Positions 17,546 to 29,060 of a stretch of DNA of 64,000 bases are shown here, one piece after another. The first letter of the stretch is position 1. Each line of letters begins with the position of its first letter. A program made the position numbers and the translations under genes. Source of the stretch: Alistipes sp. (GTDB lineage: Bacteria > Bacteroidota > Bacteroidia > Bacteroidales > Rikenellaceae); NCBI GenBank assembly GCA_021201825.1, contig JAJQED010000017.1, positions 166,947-230,946 on the forward strand, read 5' to 3'. The notes beneath the pieces were generated by a model that had not been told where the DNA came from, ran no database searches, and saw only the letters and a list, made by a program, of their open reading frames with translations.

Positions 17546-18913
17546 TTATAATTTTATCCTGAAACCCGCCTTTATCGTGAAGTTGAAAGGATTTTCGGTC
17601 CTGTAACTTTCCGGCTGGTTGCCGTTCTCGAAGAAATACCCGATACCGGGTTCTACATAAAGGCCGAAAGTCCGGTCGATATTGAATTCGACCCCCACAT
17701 TGGCACCTACCGAAGTTTGCAGGCTGCCCACCTTGATTTTCTCGCTTTGCGGCTCGCTCTTTACCCCGTCGTAAGAATCAACTGCGGTCAGTTTGCCCGA
17801 CAGGAGTTTCTCTACCGAGAAACCGCCACCGGCGTACAAGTCTATGAACCGGGACTGGAAAAAGTCATATTTGACTTTGACGGGAATGCCCAGGTAGTGA
17901 AGCTTCTGTGTCAGTACATAACTCGCGGAACCGTTTATAGTTTCACCTTTGGACCGCATGTAAGTATACGTCAGGCCCGTCTCGAGAGACAACCTGTTAG
18001 CCAGACCGATATTCACGCTGGCCCCGAAACCCAGGGGCAAGTCATGCTTGAGCTTTCCGGAAGAGATGGAACTCGAACTCAGGCTTGCCGTTTCATCGCC
18101 GGGAGATTGCGTAGTTTCATTGACGATAAGCGAAGATTTCTGCAATTTAACCCGCCCGCTAAACGTACCAGTTCCTGCGAGGCCCGTAGTATTAGCGGCA
18201 TATAGCGAAGCGGACAAGGGAGTGGATTCCCGTCTTGAGCGGCTTCTATCCGTGGAATTGACACGGGCCAGCCACGATTCGAGACTTTCTTGTTGTCGGT
18301 TGTCCATTTGCGGTGAGTCGGTCGAACCGCTCCGGGGTTGCTGTTCTATAGTGGCAGCAGTTTTCTCTTGGGACTGAGAAACCGTTCCCTCCTGATCGTT
18401 GCTACCGACCGGAGTTTCGATATAAGCTGTAATACCGGTTTGGGGACCGGCTTCCGGTTGGGAACCGGTATAATGTGTCGTTTGCCGCCTCTGGGTCGCC
18501 GCCGCAATGCGGGAAGTTTGTACCTGTGCGCCTGGAACAAGAACATCCGGATCGGTCGTTTGCCCGGGGATTTCAACCGGTATGATCACTTGCGGCACCT
18601 GTTCTTCCGTCATGGTATCTTCGGCGACGTAACCGTCCATATTATCGAGGTTATTCGCCGTAAAGATAAGCACTCCGACAAGGGCTATCGAAGCGGCCGC
18701 GTAAGCCCAGCTCATCCTGCGCCGTAACGGGCGCCGGATGGACGGACGCGGCAAGGCATCCGGCGCATCGGAACCAGCCCCGTCACCGGATGTCAACTCG
18801 CGCCGTACGGCGGGAAGCTGCGTTTCCAACCTGGCCCACAAATCGGCAGGAGGGGTGACCTCCCTGTGTGCCAGCTTCTCTTGCAGCAATTCTTCGAATT
18901 TATCCCTTTTCAT
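17546..18913 (-). CDS. Anti-sigma-like N-terminus fused to an outer-membrane beta-barrel
   Basis: Protein of 455 residues with an unusual layout. Residues 1-66 are cytoplasmic in character and start MKRDKFEELLQEKLAHREV followed by LWARLE, like short anti-sigma domains. Residues 68-87 (SWAYAAASIALVGVLIFTAN) form one transmembrane helix preceded by arginines. Residues 90-270 are a low-complexity Ser/Thr/Gln/Pro-rich linker. Residues 280-455 are a PorT/OmpW-like barrel (LGFGASVNIGLANRLSLETGL ... FNFTIKAGFRIKL). The gene sits 63 bases downstream of an ECF sigma factor, so a role in controlling that factor is likely. Known family layout in Bacteroidota; function of the fusion is not established. 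Confidence 0.8.
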   Translation of the reverse strand: MKRDKFEELLQEKLAHREVTPPADLWARLETQLPAVRRELTSGDGAGSDAPDALPRPSIRRPLRRRMSWAYAAASIALVGVLIFTANNLDNMDGYVAEDTMTEEQVPQVIIPVEIPGQTTDPDVLVPGAQVQTSRIAAATQRRQTTHYTGSQPEAGPQTGITAYIETPVGSNDQEGTVSQSQEKTAATIEQQPRSGSTDSPQMDNRQQESLESWLARVNSTDRSRSRRESTPLSASLYAANTTGLAGTGTFSGRVKLQKSSLIVNETTQSPGDETASLSSSSISSGKLKHDLPLGFGASVNIGLANRLSLETGLTYTYMRSKGETINGSASYVLTQKLHYLGIPVKVKYDFFQSRFIDLYAGGGFSVEKLLSGKLTAVDSYDGVKSEPQSEKIKVGSLQTSVGANVGVEFNIDRTFGLYVEPGIGYFFENGNQPESYRTENPFNFTIKAGFRIKL

Positions 18914-18976
18914 CTATCTCGTACGGGCTTCCACCCGTTACTAAAATCTGTTTTATCCCGCTTATCCGGATAGTCT

Positions 18977-19507
18977 TCACCGGCTCTCCTTACTTAATAT
19001 CTCCATCAATTTGCCTCTCGCCCGGAAATACTGGGACCGGGAAGTGTTCTCGCTGATTCCCATCATCTCGCCTATTTCCTTATGCGAATAACCCTCCACG
19101 GCGTATAGGTTAAGGATCGTTCGGTATCCCTGCGGCAAGCGATCTATCATCTCCAGCACTTCGTCGCCCGACATCTTCTCCACCGCATCTGCTCCCCCAC
19201 CCTCGAGCCACCGTAAGTCGTCGATGTTCTCCGAATCGGAAAGGGCGTTCTTCTTCCGCAGGTAACCCAACGCCGTATTTACGAATATCCTCCTGCACCA
19301 TCCCTCGAAAGAACCCTCGCTCCGGAACTCGCCGATCTTGGTAAAAACCGTTATGAAACCGTCTTGGAGGATATCCTCCGCCAACGATTTCTCCCTTACA
19401 TACCGCAGGCAAACCCCGTACATAAGGGGAGAGAAACGTTCGTACAACTCCCTTTGGGCAATGGCATCACCTCGGCGGCAGCCATCTATAATCTCTCTCT
19501 CGGTCAC
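18977..19507 (-). CDS. ECF-type RNA polymerase sigma factor
   Basis: Sigma-70 family factor of 176 residues, with region 2 (about 10-80, including LAEDILQDGFITVFTKIGEF) and region 4 (about 120-170, including GYSHKEIGEMMGISENTSRSQ, the helix-turn-helix). No sigma-3 domain, as expected for ECF factors. It directs polymerase to its own promoter set, usually in response to envelope cues relayed by a membrane partner. That partner is probably the fused anti-sigma/barrel protein immediately downstream. Divergent from rpiB. Confidence 0.9.
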   Translation of the reverse strand: MTEREIIDGCRRGDAIAQRELYERFSPLMYGVCLRYVREKSLAEDILQDGFITVFTKIGEFRSEGSFEGWCRRIFVNTALGYLRKKNALSDSENIDDLRWLEGGGADAVEKMSGDEVLEMIDRLPQGYRTILNLYAVEGYSHKEIGEMMGISENTSRSQYFRARGKLMEILSKESR

Positions 19508-19569
19508 GTTTCCTAATTGTCAGATACAATTAATACCCCGGGCGTTGCATCCGGAATTAAAAAATTAAT

Positions 19570-19577
19570 CAAAAATA
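19570..19577 (-). promoter_or_regulatory. Promoter -7 element TATTTTTG for the ECF sigma gene
   Basis: Exact TAnnTTTG match on the minus strand, about 62 bases upstream of the sigma factor ATG, in a 220-base AT-rich divergent region shared with rpiB. Confidence 0.45.
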
Positions 19578-19673
19578 TTATATACGTTTGGGGCCAGTTG
19601 CCGCCCGGCACCCGGAATCTTCTTTTCGGCTTAAATATAACCCATAATTTACCGATTTCGTACAATTCTTGGA

Positions 19674-19681
19674 TATATTTG
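19674..19681 (+). promoter_or_regulatory. rpiB promoter, -7 element TATATTTG
   Basis: Exact TAnnTTTG match followed by CA, 46 bases before the rpiB ATG at 19728. Confidence 0.5.
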
Positions 19682-19727
19682 CATACGGGCCGGCGGCTGC
19701 CGGACCACAAATTTACAAAGCAAAAAT

Positions 19728-20201
19728 ATGGAAAACAAAAAAATAGGCATCGCTTCGGACCATGCGGGATATGAGATGAAAGAGTTCCTGGTCGGCTATC
19801 TGGACGGTCTGGGTTACGATGTACATGACTTCGGCACGGATTCCCCGGCCAGCATGGATTATCCGGATGTTGCCCATCCGTTGGCCTGCGCCATCGAGCA
19901 GGGGGAACTGCCGCGCGGAATAGCGTTGTGCGGTAGCGGCGAGGGTATTTCCATTACCCTTAATAAACACCAGGGCATACGCGCCGCACTGTGCTGGGAG
20001 CCCGAGCTGGCGACGCTTTCCCGCCAGCATAACGATGCCAACGTATGTGCCTTACCGGCGAGATTTATCGACAACAGCAAGGCTGCAGAGATAGTCGACG
20101 CGTTCCTCAATGCCGGCTTCGAGGGCGGAAGGCATACAGGCCGGGTACGGAAGATCCCGGTAGGTTCCGGATGCGGGCCGAACAATGACAATAATAAATA
20201 G
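19728..20201 (+). CDS. rpiB: Ribose 5-phosphate isomerase B
   Basis: Interconverts ribose 5-phosphate and ribulose 5-phosphate in the pentose phosphate pathway. The 157-residue protein starts GIASDHAGYEMKEFL and carries LCGSGEGISITLNKH, in which the cysteine is the usual catalytic residue of RpiB, and RQHNDANVCALP, the second active-site segment. Length is normal. The YfcE-like phosphodiesterase gene begins nine bases after the stop, suggesting co-transcription. Confidence 0.95.
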   Translation: MENKKIGIASDHAGYEMKEFLVGYLDGLGYDVHDFGTDSPASMDYPDVAHPLACAIEQGELPRGIALCGSGEGISITLNKHQGIRAALCWEPELATLSRQHNDANVCALPARFIDNSKAAEIVDAFLNAGFEGGRHTGRVRKIPVGSGCGPNNDNNK

Positions 20202-20210
20202 CCAGGGATT

Positions 20211-20711
20211 TTGAAAAGGATTGGCATTCTGTCGGATACCCACGGGTTTTTCGACGACAAACTGCGCCGTTTTTTTGACGATGTCGACGAATTGTGGCAT
20301 GCAGGCGACATCGGCAATCCGGAAACCGCCGACTTGATCGCCTCTTTCAAGCCCCTGCGGGCCGTTTACGGCAATATCGACGGTGCGGAACTACGCAGGA
20401 TGTATCCTAAAACCGATATCTGGAATACCGAGGGAGTTAAAACGGCCATGACCCACATCGGGGGTTATCCCGGCCGGTACGATCGGGAAGTTTATTCTAC
20501 GGTCCTATCCCATCAACCGGGCCTGTTAATCGACGGCCATTCGCATATTCTAAAAGTAATGTTCGATAAAAAGAACGACCTGCTGTTCATAAATCCCGGG
20601 GCAGCCGGCATTTATGGCTTCCACAACGTACGGACCGCCGTACGGCTGGAGATCCACGGGAAAGAAATGGCTAACCTCGAAGTCGGGGAATGGCCCCGGG
20701 GAGCGAAATAA
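20211..20711 (+). CDS. YfcE/MJ0936-type metallophosphoesterase
   Basis: Cytoplasmic calcineurin-like phosphodiesterase of 166 residues. All metal-binding motifs are present: SDTHG (residues 8-12), HAGDIG, YGNID and GHSH, followed by NPGAAG. The start appears to be TTG at 20211, nine bases after rpiB, because the SDTH strand begins immediately. Family members hydrolyse phosphodiesters in vitro; the natural substrate is not known. Confidence 0.88.
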   Translation: MKRIGILSDTHGFFDDKLRRFFDDVDELWHAGDIGNPETADLIASFKPLRAVYGNIDGAELRRMYPKTDIWNTEGVKTAMTHIGGYPGRYDREVYSTVLSHQPGLLIDGHSHILKVMFDKKNDLLFINPGAAGIYGFHNVRTAVRLEIHGKEMANLEVGEWPRGAK

Positions 20712-20924
20712 ACCCTGCAAAAACCCGTTTTAACAGTATCCCGAACTTTTCTATAAATATTTTTTCCCAGCACAATACGGGCGTTACCGGGATCTGGTCC
20801 GGAACAGCGGACTGTATATCCAATTCGGCTTGTAATTTGTAAAGAATCGGCGTTTAAATGTAATATCAGGGCGTTTTTTTCCGTTATTATATCGACTTCA
20901 ATCGAATAAAAATCACGGAAAAAT

Positions 20925-23543
<2,619 letters not shown>

Positions 23544-23563
23544 GTTCAAACCTCCTTACAACC

Positions 23564-23602
23564 AGTTACCCCGCCCTAAAAAACAGGCGGGGTAACTTTA
23601 TT
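23564..23602 (+). terminator. clpC terminator
   Basis: Perfect 12-bp stem AGTTACCCCGCC / GGCGGGGTAACT (23564-23575, 23586-23597) with a ten-base loop, followed by TTATTT. Confidence 0.8.
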
Positions 23603-23681
23603 TAACGGCCTGGGTTCCACCGGTTCATTAATTTTAAATTTATCTGATGCCATTGCATTAGCTTTAGGTACCCTTATTTCT

Positions 23682-23689
23682 TATCTTTA
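23682..23689 (+). promoter_or_regulatory. Possible rarA promoter, TATCTTTA
   Basis: One mismatch to TAnnTTTG. It lies only 12 bases before the rarA ATG, so the transcript would be nearly leaderless if this promoter is used. Confidence 0.3.
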
Positions 23690-23700
23690 CAACCGGAAAA

Positions 23701-24984
23701 ATGACAATACAGCCAAGCCATATACCGTTGGCCGAGAGACTGCGGCCGCGCACCCTCGATGAGTATATCGGGCAGGAACACCTGGTCGGTAAGGACGGCG
23801 TATTCCGCCGCTTTATCGAATCGGGTAACGTGCCGTCCTTTATCCTCTGGGGGCCACCGGGAGTAGGCAAAACTACGCTGGCCAGTATCATAGCCAATAC
23901 CCTCGACAGGCCGTTCTATACACTTTCGGCCATAAATTCGGGCGTGAAAGACGTACGGGAAGTGATAGACAAGGCTAAGAGGCAGAAATTCTTCAATACC
24001 GCCCCTCCGTTCCTGTTTATCGACGAGATCCACCGTTTCAACAAATCCCAACAGGATTCCCTGCTGGGCGCCGTCGAACAGGGAATAATAACCCTTATCG
24101 GCGCGACGACCGAGAATCCGTCGTTCGAGGTCATCTCCCCGCTCTTATCCCGCTGCCAGGTCTATGTGCTCAAAGCAATGGATGAACAGGAATTGCAGAC
24201 TCTTCTGGACCGTGCACTGAAAACCGACCCGGAACTAAATGCAAGGAAGATCAAGGTCAAGCAAACCAATGCCCTGTTCCGTTTCAGTGGCGGCGATGCC
24301 CGTAAACTTCTCAATATCCTGGATATAATGGCCGGGGCTTTGGATGGCGGCTTCACCATCGACGATAAGACTGTAACGGACACCTTGCAACAAAACATCG
24401 CACTGTACGACAAGAACGGAGAGATGCATTACGACGTTATCTCCGCGTTCATAAAGAGCGTACGGGGAAGCGATCCCAATGCGGCAGTTTATTACCTTGC
24501 CCGGATGCTGGAGGGCGGCGAAGACCCAAAATTCATTGCCCGCAGGCTGGTTATCCTGGCAGCGGAAGACATCGGGCTTGCAAATCCCAATGCACTTTTG
24601 CTGGCCAATGCCTGTTTCGATACGGTGCATAAGATCGGTATGCCGGAAGCCCGCATCCCGTTATCCGAAGCGACTATTTACCTTGCCACCAGTCCCAAAA
24701 GCAATTCGGCTTATATGGCTATAGATGCGGCTATGGCCCTGGTGAAAAAAGATACTAACAACCGCCCGGTACCGCTCCATATCCGTAACGCGCCGACCAA
24801 ATTGATGAAAGAACTCGATTACCATAAGGGATATAAATATGCCCACGGGTTCGAGGGCAATTTCACCGAGCAGGAATTCTTTCCCGAGGGACTGGAGGGA
24901 ACCCGTTTGTATGAACCCGCGGACAATCCGCAGGAAAAAACCATTGCCGACCGGCTGCTTAAATGGTGGAAAGGCAAATATTAA
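23701..24984 (+). CDS. rarA: Replication-associated recombination protein A (MgsA/RarA AAA ATPase)
   Basis: Clamp-loader-like AAA+ ATPase of 427 residues that acts at stalled replication forks. It starts with LAERLRPRTLDEYIGQEHL. Walker A is WGPPGVGKTTLAS near residue 52, Walker B FLFIDEIHRFNKSQQD near residue 103, and sensor 1 GATTENPSFEVISPLLSRC near residue 135. The C-terminal half holds the SRP-like tetramerisation domain with the MLEGGEDPKFIARRLVI motif typical of RarA. Length is normal. An in-frame membrane-helix-like tail continues beyond the stop codon (see the separate entry). Confidence 0.95.
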   Translation: MTIQPSHIPLAERLRPRTLDEYIGQEHLVGKDGVFRRFIESGNVPSFILWGPPGVGKTTLASIIANTLDRPFYTLSAINSGVKDVREVIDKAKRQKFFNTAPPFLFIDEIHRFNKSQQDSLLGAVEQGIITLIGATTENPSFEVISPLLSRCQVYVLKAMDEQELQTLLDRALKTDPELNARKIKVKQTNALFRFSGGDARKLLNILDIMAGALDGGFTIDDKTVTDTLQQNIALYDKNGEMHYDVISAFIKSVRGSDPNAAVYYLARMLEGGEDPKFIARRLVILAAEDIGLANPNALLLANACFDTVHKIGMPEARIPLSEATIYLATSPKSNSAYMAIDAAMALVKKDTNNRPVPLHIRNAPTKLMKELDYHKGYKYAHGFEGNFTEQEFFPEGLEGTRLYEPADNPQEKTIADRLLKWWKGKY

Positions 24985-24993
24985 ATAACCGGG

Positions 24994-25071
24994 ATCAAAA
25001 TAGCCGTATGGATAGCCATTCTTCTGGCATTATTTACGGGAATGTATATAAATAATAATGATAAGAAATAG
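24994..25071 (+). other. Possible 25-codon membrane micro-ORF after rarA
   Basis: Directly after the rarA TAA, in the same frame, the sequence reads IKIAVWIAILLALFTG then MYINNNDKK and stops at 25071. This is a basic start, one hydrophobic helix and a polar tail, as in bacterial small membrane proteins. No ATG, GTG or TTG opens it; ATC at 24994 would have to serve as start, or the rarA stop would have to be read through. Coding status is uncertain. Confidence 0.2.
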
Positions 25072-25077
25072 GGATTC

Positions 25078-25839
25078 CTATTCTTGTGGAGGAATGATGA
25101 ATTCCACTTCCTTAAAGAGGAATTCTTCCGGTCCGGTCTCGGTTTCAATAACCAGTTGGCCTCCGGAAAGTACTCCGGTAATTATCCCCTCGAACCGTTC
25201 CCCTGACGGCCGGCGGAAAGGGGAAAGGGTGCCCTTACGGTATATCAGCGAACCGTAATCTGCCGTGATCTGTCCGGTATGGCCTGCTTCCAACCGGCTA
25301 TACCACTTAGACCAGTTATCCAAAAGGCAGTTCAACACTTCGATTAAAGAGTAGCTCCGTCCTGTCAGCTGTCGCATGGAGACGGGATTAGGCACAGAGT
25401 CCGGAAAAACCGTTTGGTTGACATTTAGCCCGATGCCGATAACGCTACGGGATAGGTTCATGCCGCAAATATCGTTCTCGATAAGGATACCGGCGATCTT
25501 CCGGTCCCCGATATAAATATCGTTGGGCCATTTTATCGCTGGTGCCAGACCGTAAACCCCGAGGGTATCGGCTACGGCAAGCGAAACGGCTTCCGACAGC
25601 AGGAATTGCTTTGAAGCCGGGAGAAACCCCGGCCCTGCCACAATACTTAAGGTCAGGTTTTCCCCCGGTTGGCTATGCCATCCGTTACCTCTCTGTCCCC
25701 TACCCCTGATCTGCGAATCACAAATAATCACATCCCCGGCGGAATATTGCGGGGAAGAAGCCTCGTCGTTGGTAGATGCGAGTTCCGGGAAACGGTATAA
25801 CCGGAATTTACCGTAAGCTACGGGCCTGAACTCATTCAT
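25078..25839 (-). CDS. birA: Biotin--[acetyl-CoA-carboxylase] ligase
   Basis: Attaches biotin to carboxylase carrier domains via biotinyl-AMP. The 253-residue protein has STNDEA near residue 20, the biotin/ATP loop GRGQRGNGWHS near residue 45, KWPNDIYIGDRKIAGIL near residue 105 and an SH3-like C-terminal domain. There is no N-terminal helix-turn-helix, so it is the enzyme-only type and not a repressor. It begins three bases after dapD on the same strand; the two genes are almost certainly co-transcribed. Confidence 0.93.
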   Translation of the reverse strand: MNEFRPVAYGKFRLYRFPELASTNDEASSPQYSAGDVIICDSQIRGRGQRGNGWHSQPGENLTLSIVAGPGFLPASKQFLLSEAVSLAVADTLGVYGLAPAIKWPNDIYIGDRKIAGILIENDICGMNLSRSVIGIGLNVNQTVFPDSVPNPVSMRQLTGRSYSLIEVLNCLLDNWSKWYSRLEAGHTGQITADYGSLIYRKGTLSPFRRPSGERFEGIITGVLSGGQLVIETETGPEEFLFKEVEFIIPPQE

Positions 25840-25842
25840 TGG

Positions 25843-26664
25843 TTAAACGGGGACATTGAAGTCCCTAAGGGCGTCGTTCAGGGAAGTTTTGGTGTCGGTA
25901 GATTCTTTGCGGCGACCGATAATGAGGGCACACGGCACGCCGTACTCCCCGGCCGGAAATTGCTTTTGGTAAGTCCCCGGTATGACGACACACCGCGGGG
26001 GTACATAGCCCTTGTATTCGACGGGTTCGTCACCCGATACGTCGATTATCTTCGTAGAACCGGTTATCACCACATTTGCACCCAACACCGCTTCGCGGCA
26101 AACCCTTGCTCCCTCGACAACGATACTCCTCGACCCGAGGAAACAGTTATCCTCTATAATGACCGGTGCGGCCTGGATGGGCTCGAGAACCCCTCCCAAT
26201 CCGACACCGCCGCTTAGATGGACATGTTTACCGACCTGGGCACACGAACCCACCGTCGCCCATGTATCGACCATCGTTCCCTCATCCACATAGGCACCGA
26301 TATTAACATAAGAGGGCATCATCACCACACCGGGAGAGATGTACGCCCCGTAACGGGCCATCCCGTGAGGCACGACGCGCACCCCCAATTTCTCATAGTC
26401 ATGTTTGAGTTCCATCTTGTCATAGAACTCGAGCGGGCCTGCATGGAGGGTTTTCATTTCCTGGATGGGGAAGTATAGCAGCACCGCCTTTTTAACCCAC
26501 TCGTTGACCTGCCAACCGTCCCCGGCCGGTTGGGCGGTTCGTAATTTACCTTTATCGAGCAATTCTATTACCTGGCGTACCGCATCTTTTGACTCACCGG
26601 TCTTGAGCAGTTCGCGGTTTTCCCATATCTCTTCTATTTGTGTTTGCAGACGGTCGTATTCCAT
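25843..26664 (-). CDS. dapD: Tetrahydrodipicolinate N-succinyltransferase
   Basis: Left-handed parallel beta-helix enzyme of 273 residues that succinylates tetrahydrodipicolinate in the lysine/diaminopimelate pathway. Hexapeptide-repeat sequence runs from about residue 105 to 225 (VNIGAYVDEGTMVDTWATVG, AQVGKHVHLSGGVGLGGV, ANVVITGSTKI). The helical N-terminal domain and length match DapD, not the shorter DapH acetyltransferase. It is the first gene of a two-gene unit with birA. The presence of dapD implies the succinylase branch. Confidence 0.94.
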   Translation of the reverse strand: MEYDRLQTQIEEIWENRELLKTGESKDAVRQVIELLDKGKLRTAQPAGDGWQVNEWVKKAVLLYFPIQEMKTLHAGPLEFYDKMELKHDYEKLGVRVVPHGMARYGAYISPGVVMMPSYVNIGAYVDEGTMVDTWATVGSCAQVGKHVHLSGGVGLGGVLEPIQAAPVIIEDNCFLGSRSIVVEGARVCREAVLGANVVITGSTKIIDVSGDEPVEYKGYVPPRCVVIPGTYQKQFPAGEYGVPCALIIGRRKESTDTKTSLNDALRDFNVPV

Positions 26665-26770
26665 TTTTTCGGTGATTTAGTGTCCAAAGTTACGAAATAG
26701 TTTAATGCGGCGGAAACCCCGGTCCCGGGGTTTTGATCCGGTATGTGGCATATATTCCGGAATTTGTTTA

Positions 26771-26778
26771 TATTTTTG
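26771..26778 (+). promoter_or_regulatory. Promoter -7 element TATTTTTG for the prolyl oligopeptidase gene
   Basis: Exact TAnnTTTG match 27 bases before the ATG at 26806; no clear -33 element. Confidence 0.45.
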
Positions 26779-26805
26779 TTAAAACTTTGACCAAACTTTT
26801 CGCCT

Positions 26806-28959
26806 ATGAAATCCGGCTTTCAACACAAAACCATCTTTGCCGTCCTGCTGGCGGCAATAACTTTGCAGGCTATAAGCTGCAACCGTCAGAATATGAAAAT
26901 AGCGACACTACCCTATCCCGAGACGCGGATGGACGATGTAAAGGAAGACTACCACGGAACCATTGTGGCCGATCCCTACCGCTGGCTCGAGGACGACAAT
27001 TCCGAAGAAACGGCCGCGTGGGTCAAGGCCCAGAACGAGGTAACGTTCGATTACCTTTCCCAGATACCTTACCGCGAAAAGGTAAAACAACGTATTACCG
27101 AACTGACGGACTACCCGAAAGACGGGCTGCCGACAAAACACGGCGACTGGTACTATAGCTATCGGAACGACGGACTACAAAACCAGAGCGTATTATACCG
27201 CTCGCGCACGGCCGACGGCCAGGACCCCGAAGTATTCATCGACCCGAATACCCTCTCTACAGACGGCACGGTTGCCCTCGGGGCGACCACTTTCTCCAAG
27301 GACGGAAAGTATATGGCTTATTCCGTATCTTCGGCAGGCTCGGACTGGGTGCAAATTAAAGTCAGGGACACCGAAACGGGAGAAGATCTGCCGGACCTGA
27401 TCAAATGGGTCAAATTCTCCGGCGGCAGCTGGGATGCAGATTCCAAAGGCTTCTATTACAGCCGATACGACGAACCGCAGGACGGCACTGCCCTGTCCGG
27501 GAAGAACGAATACCAAAAAGTATATTACCACCGCCTGGGCGACGACCAGTCCCGGGACGAACTCATCTATATGGACTCCCGGCATCCGCTGCGCTATTTC
27601 CACGGGGGGCAAAGCGACGACGGCAAATATATTTTCGTCTCCTCGTCCGAGGGTACGAGCGGCAGCGAAATTCTCTATAGGGAGACAGCAAACAGTAAAG
27701 CGCCGTTCAAAGTCCTGCTTCCCGGATTCGACTACGATTACGGTGTGGTGTATTGTAAAGACGATATCGCGTACGTTTATACCAACGAGGACGCCCCGAA
27801 TTATAAACTCATCACCGTTAACCTCAAGGAAGGCCGCTCGTCGGCCAAAACCCTTATAGCCGAAAAGGAGCATACCCTCGAGGGTGTAAGCGATGTGGGG
27901 GGCAACCTGTTCGCGTTCTACCTGGAGGATGCCATGAATACGGTATACCAATATGATATGGACGGGAACCTCATCCGCAAGGTGGAGCTTCCGGACATCG
28001 GTTCCGTAGGCGGTTTCCGGGGTAAGGAAGAAGCCACCGAAACGTTCTATGCGGTGAGTTCTTTCACCTCCCCGTCGACCATCTATTCCTACGATATAAA
28101 AGAGGGTACCTCTACCCTGCTCAAAAAGCCGGAAGTTAAATTCGATCCCGCCCAGTACACTACCGAACAGGTATTCTTTACCAGCAAGGACGGGCAGAAA
28201 GTTCCCATGTTCATAGTCCACCGCAAGGATATGAAAAAGGACGGCAGTAACCCGCTCCACCTCTACGGTTACGGCGGCTTCAATATCAGTATGACTCCGG
28301 GCTTCAGTCCGAACACCATGATGTTCCTCGAGCAGGGCGGTATTTACGTAATGGTCAACCTGCGCGGGGGCGGCGAATACGGGGAGAACTGGCACCGGGC
28401 CGGGATGCTGGAGAATAAGCAGAACGTGTTCGACGATTTCATTTCAGCCGCCGAGTACCTGATCGACAATAAATACACCTCAAAAGAAAAACTGGCAATT
28501 TCGGGCGGTTCCAACGGCGGGCTTCTCGTGGGTGCCTGCATGACCCAGCGGCCCGACCTGTTCGCAGTCGCCATTCCCCAGGTTGGCGTGCTGGATATGC
28601 TGCGGTACCACCGTTTTACCGTCGGGTGGGGATGGGCCGTAGAATACGGCAGTGCGGATAACGCCGACCAGTTCGACTATATTTACAAGTATTCACCCCT
28701 GCATAATATACGTGAGGGTGTTTGCTATCCCGCGACGATGATCACCACCGGTGACCATGACGATCGCGTTGTTCCGGCTCATTCGTTCAAGTTCGCCGCC
28801 GCGCTTCAAGCCGCACAAGGCTGTGACAACCCCACACTTATCCGTATCGAAACGGACGCCGGGCACGGGGCAGGCAAGCCCACCTCCAAACGGATCGAGG
28901 AATCGGCGGACATTTATTCGTTTATTTTCTGGAACACCGGCACCAAGGTTAAATTCTAA
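26806..28959 (+). CDS. Prolyl oligopeptidase family serine peptidase (S9A), lipoprotein
   Basis: Exported peptidase of 717 residues that cleaves short peptides after proline. The N-terminus is a lipoprotein signal ending LQAISC at residues 20-25. The mature start ETRMDDVKEDYHG and VADPYRWLEDD is the S9A N-terminal helix region. A seven-bladed propeller occupies about residues 90-450 and the hydrolase domain about 460-717. The triad is visible: Ser in SGGSNGGLL, Asp in DHDDRVVPAHS and His in DAGHGAGKP. Length is typical. It is followed by a strong terminator, so it is probably monocistronic. Confidence 0.94.
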   Translation: MKSGFQHKTIFAVLLAAITLQAISCNRQNMKIATLPYPETRMDDVKEDYHGTIVADPYRWLEDDNSEETAAWVKAQNEVTFDYLSQIPYREKVKQRITELTDYPKDGLPTKHGDWYYSYRNDGLQNQSVLYRSRTADGQDPEVFIDPNTLSTDGTVALGATTFSKDGKYMAYSVSSAGSDWVQIKVRDTETGEDLPDLIKWVKFSGGSWDADSKGFYYSRYDEPQDGTALSGKNEYQKVYYHRLGDDQSRDELIYMDSRHPLRYFHGGQSDDGKYIFVSSSEGTSGSEILYRETANSKAPFKVLLPGFDYDYGVVYCKDDIAYVYTNEDAPNYKLITVNLKEGRSSAKTLIAEKEHTLEGVSDVGGNLFAFYLEDAMNTVYQYDMDGNLIRKVELPDIGSVGGFRGKEEATETFYAVSSFTSPSTIYSYDIKEGTSTLLKKPEVKFDPAQYTTEQVFFTSKDGQKVPMFIVHRKDMKKDGSNPLHLYGYGGFNISMTPGFSPNTMMFLEQGGIYVMVNLRGGGEYGENWHRAGMLENKQNVFDDFISAAEYLIDNKYTSKEKLAISGGSNGGLLVGACMTQRPDLFAVAIPQVGVLDMLRYHRFTVGWGWAVEYGSADNADQFDYIYKYSPLHNIREGVCYPATMITTGDHDDRVVPAHSFKFAAALQAAQGCDNPTLIRIETDAGHGAGKPTSKRIEESADIYSFIFWNTGTKVKF

Positions 28960-28982
28960 GGATACCGGACAACAATATGCGG

Positions 28983-29016
28983 TACCGGGCGCAGTTATTG
29001 CGCCCGGTATTGTTTT
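28983..29016 (+). terminator. Terminator after the prolyl oligopeptidase gene
   Basis: Perfect 11-bp stem TACCGGGCGCA / TGCGCCCGGTA (28983-28993, 28999-29009) with five-base loop GTTAT, followed by TTGTTTT. Confidence 0.85.
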
Positions 29017-29060
29017 AACCCTGGGGATGAAATCCTACGGAAAAAAACGATATTTGCGGG

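Noticed and set aside
27193..28395. 400-residue minus-strand open frame
   Set aside because: Antisense of the prolyl oligopeptidase gene; same explanation.
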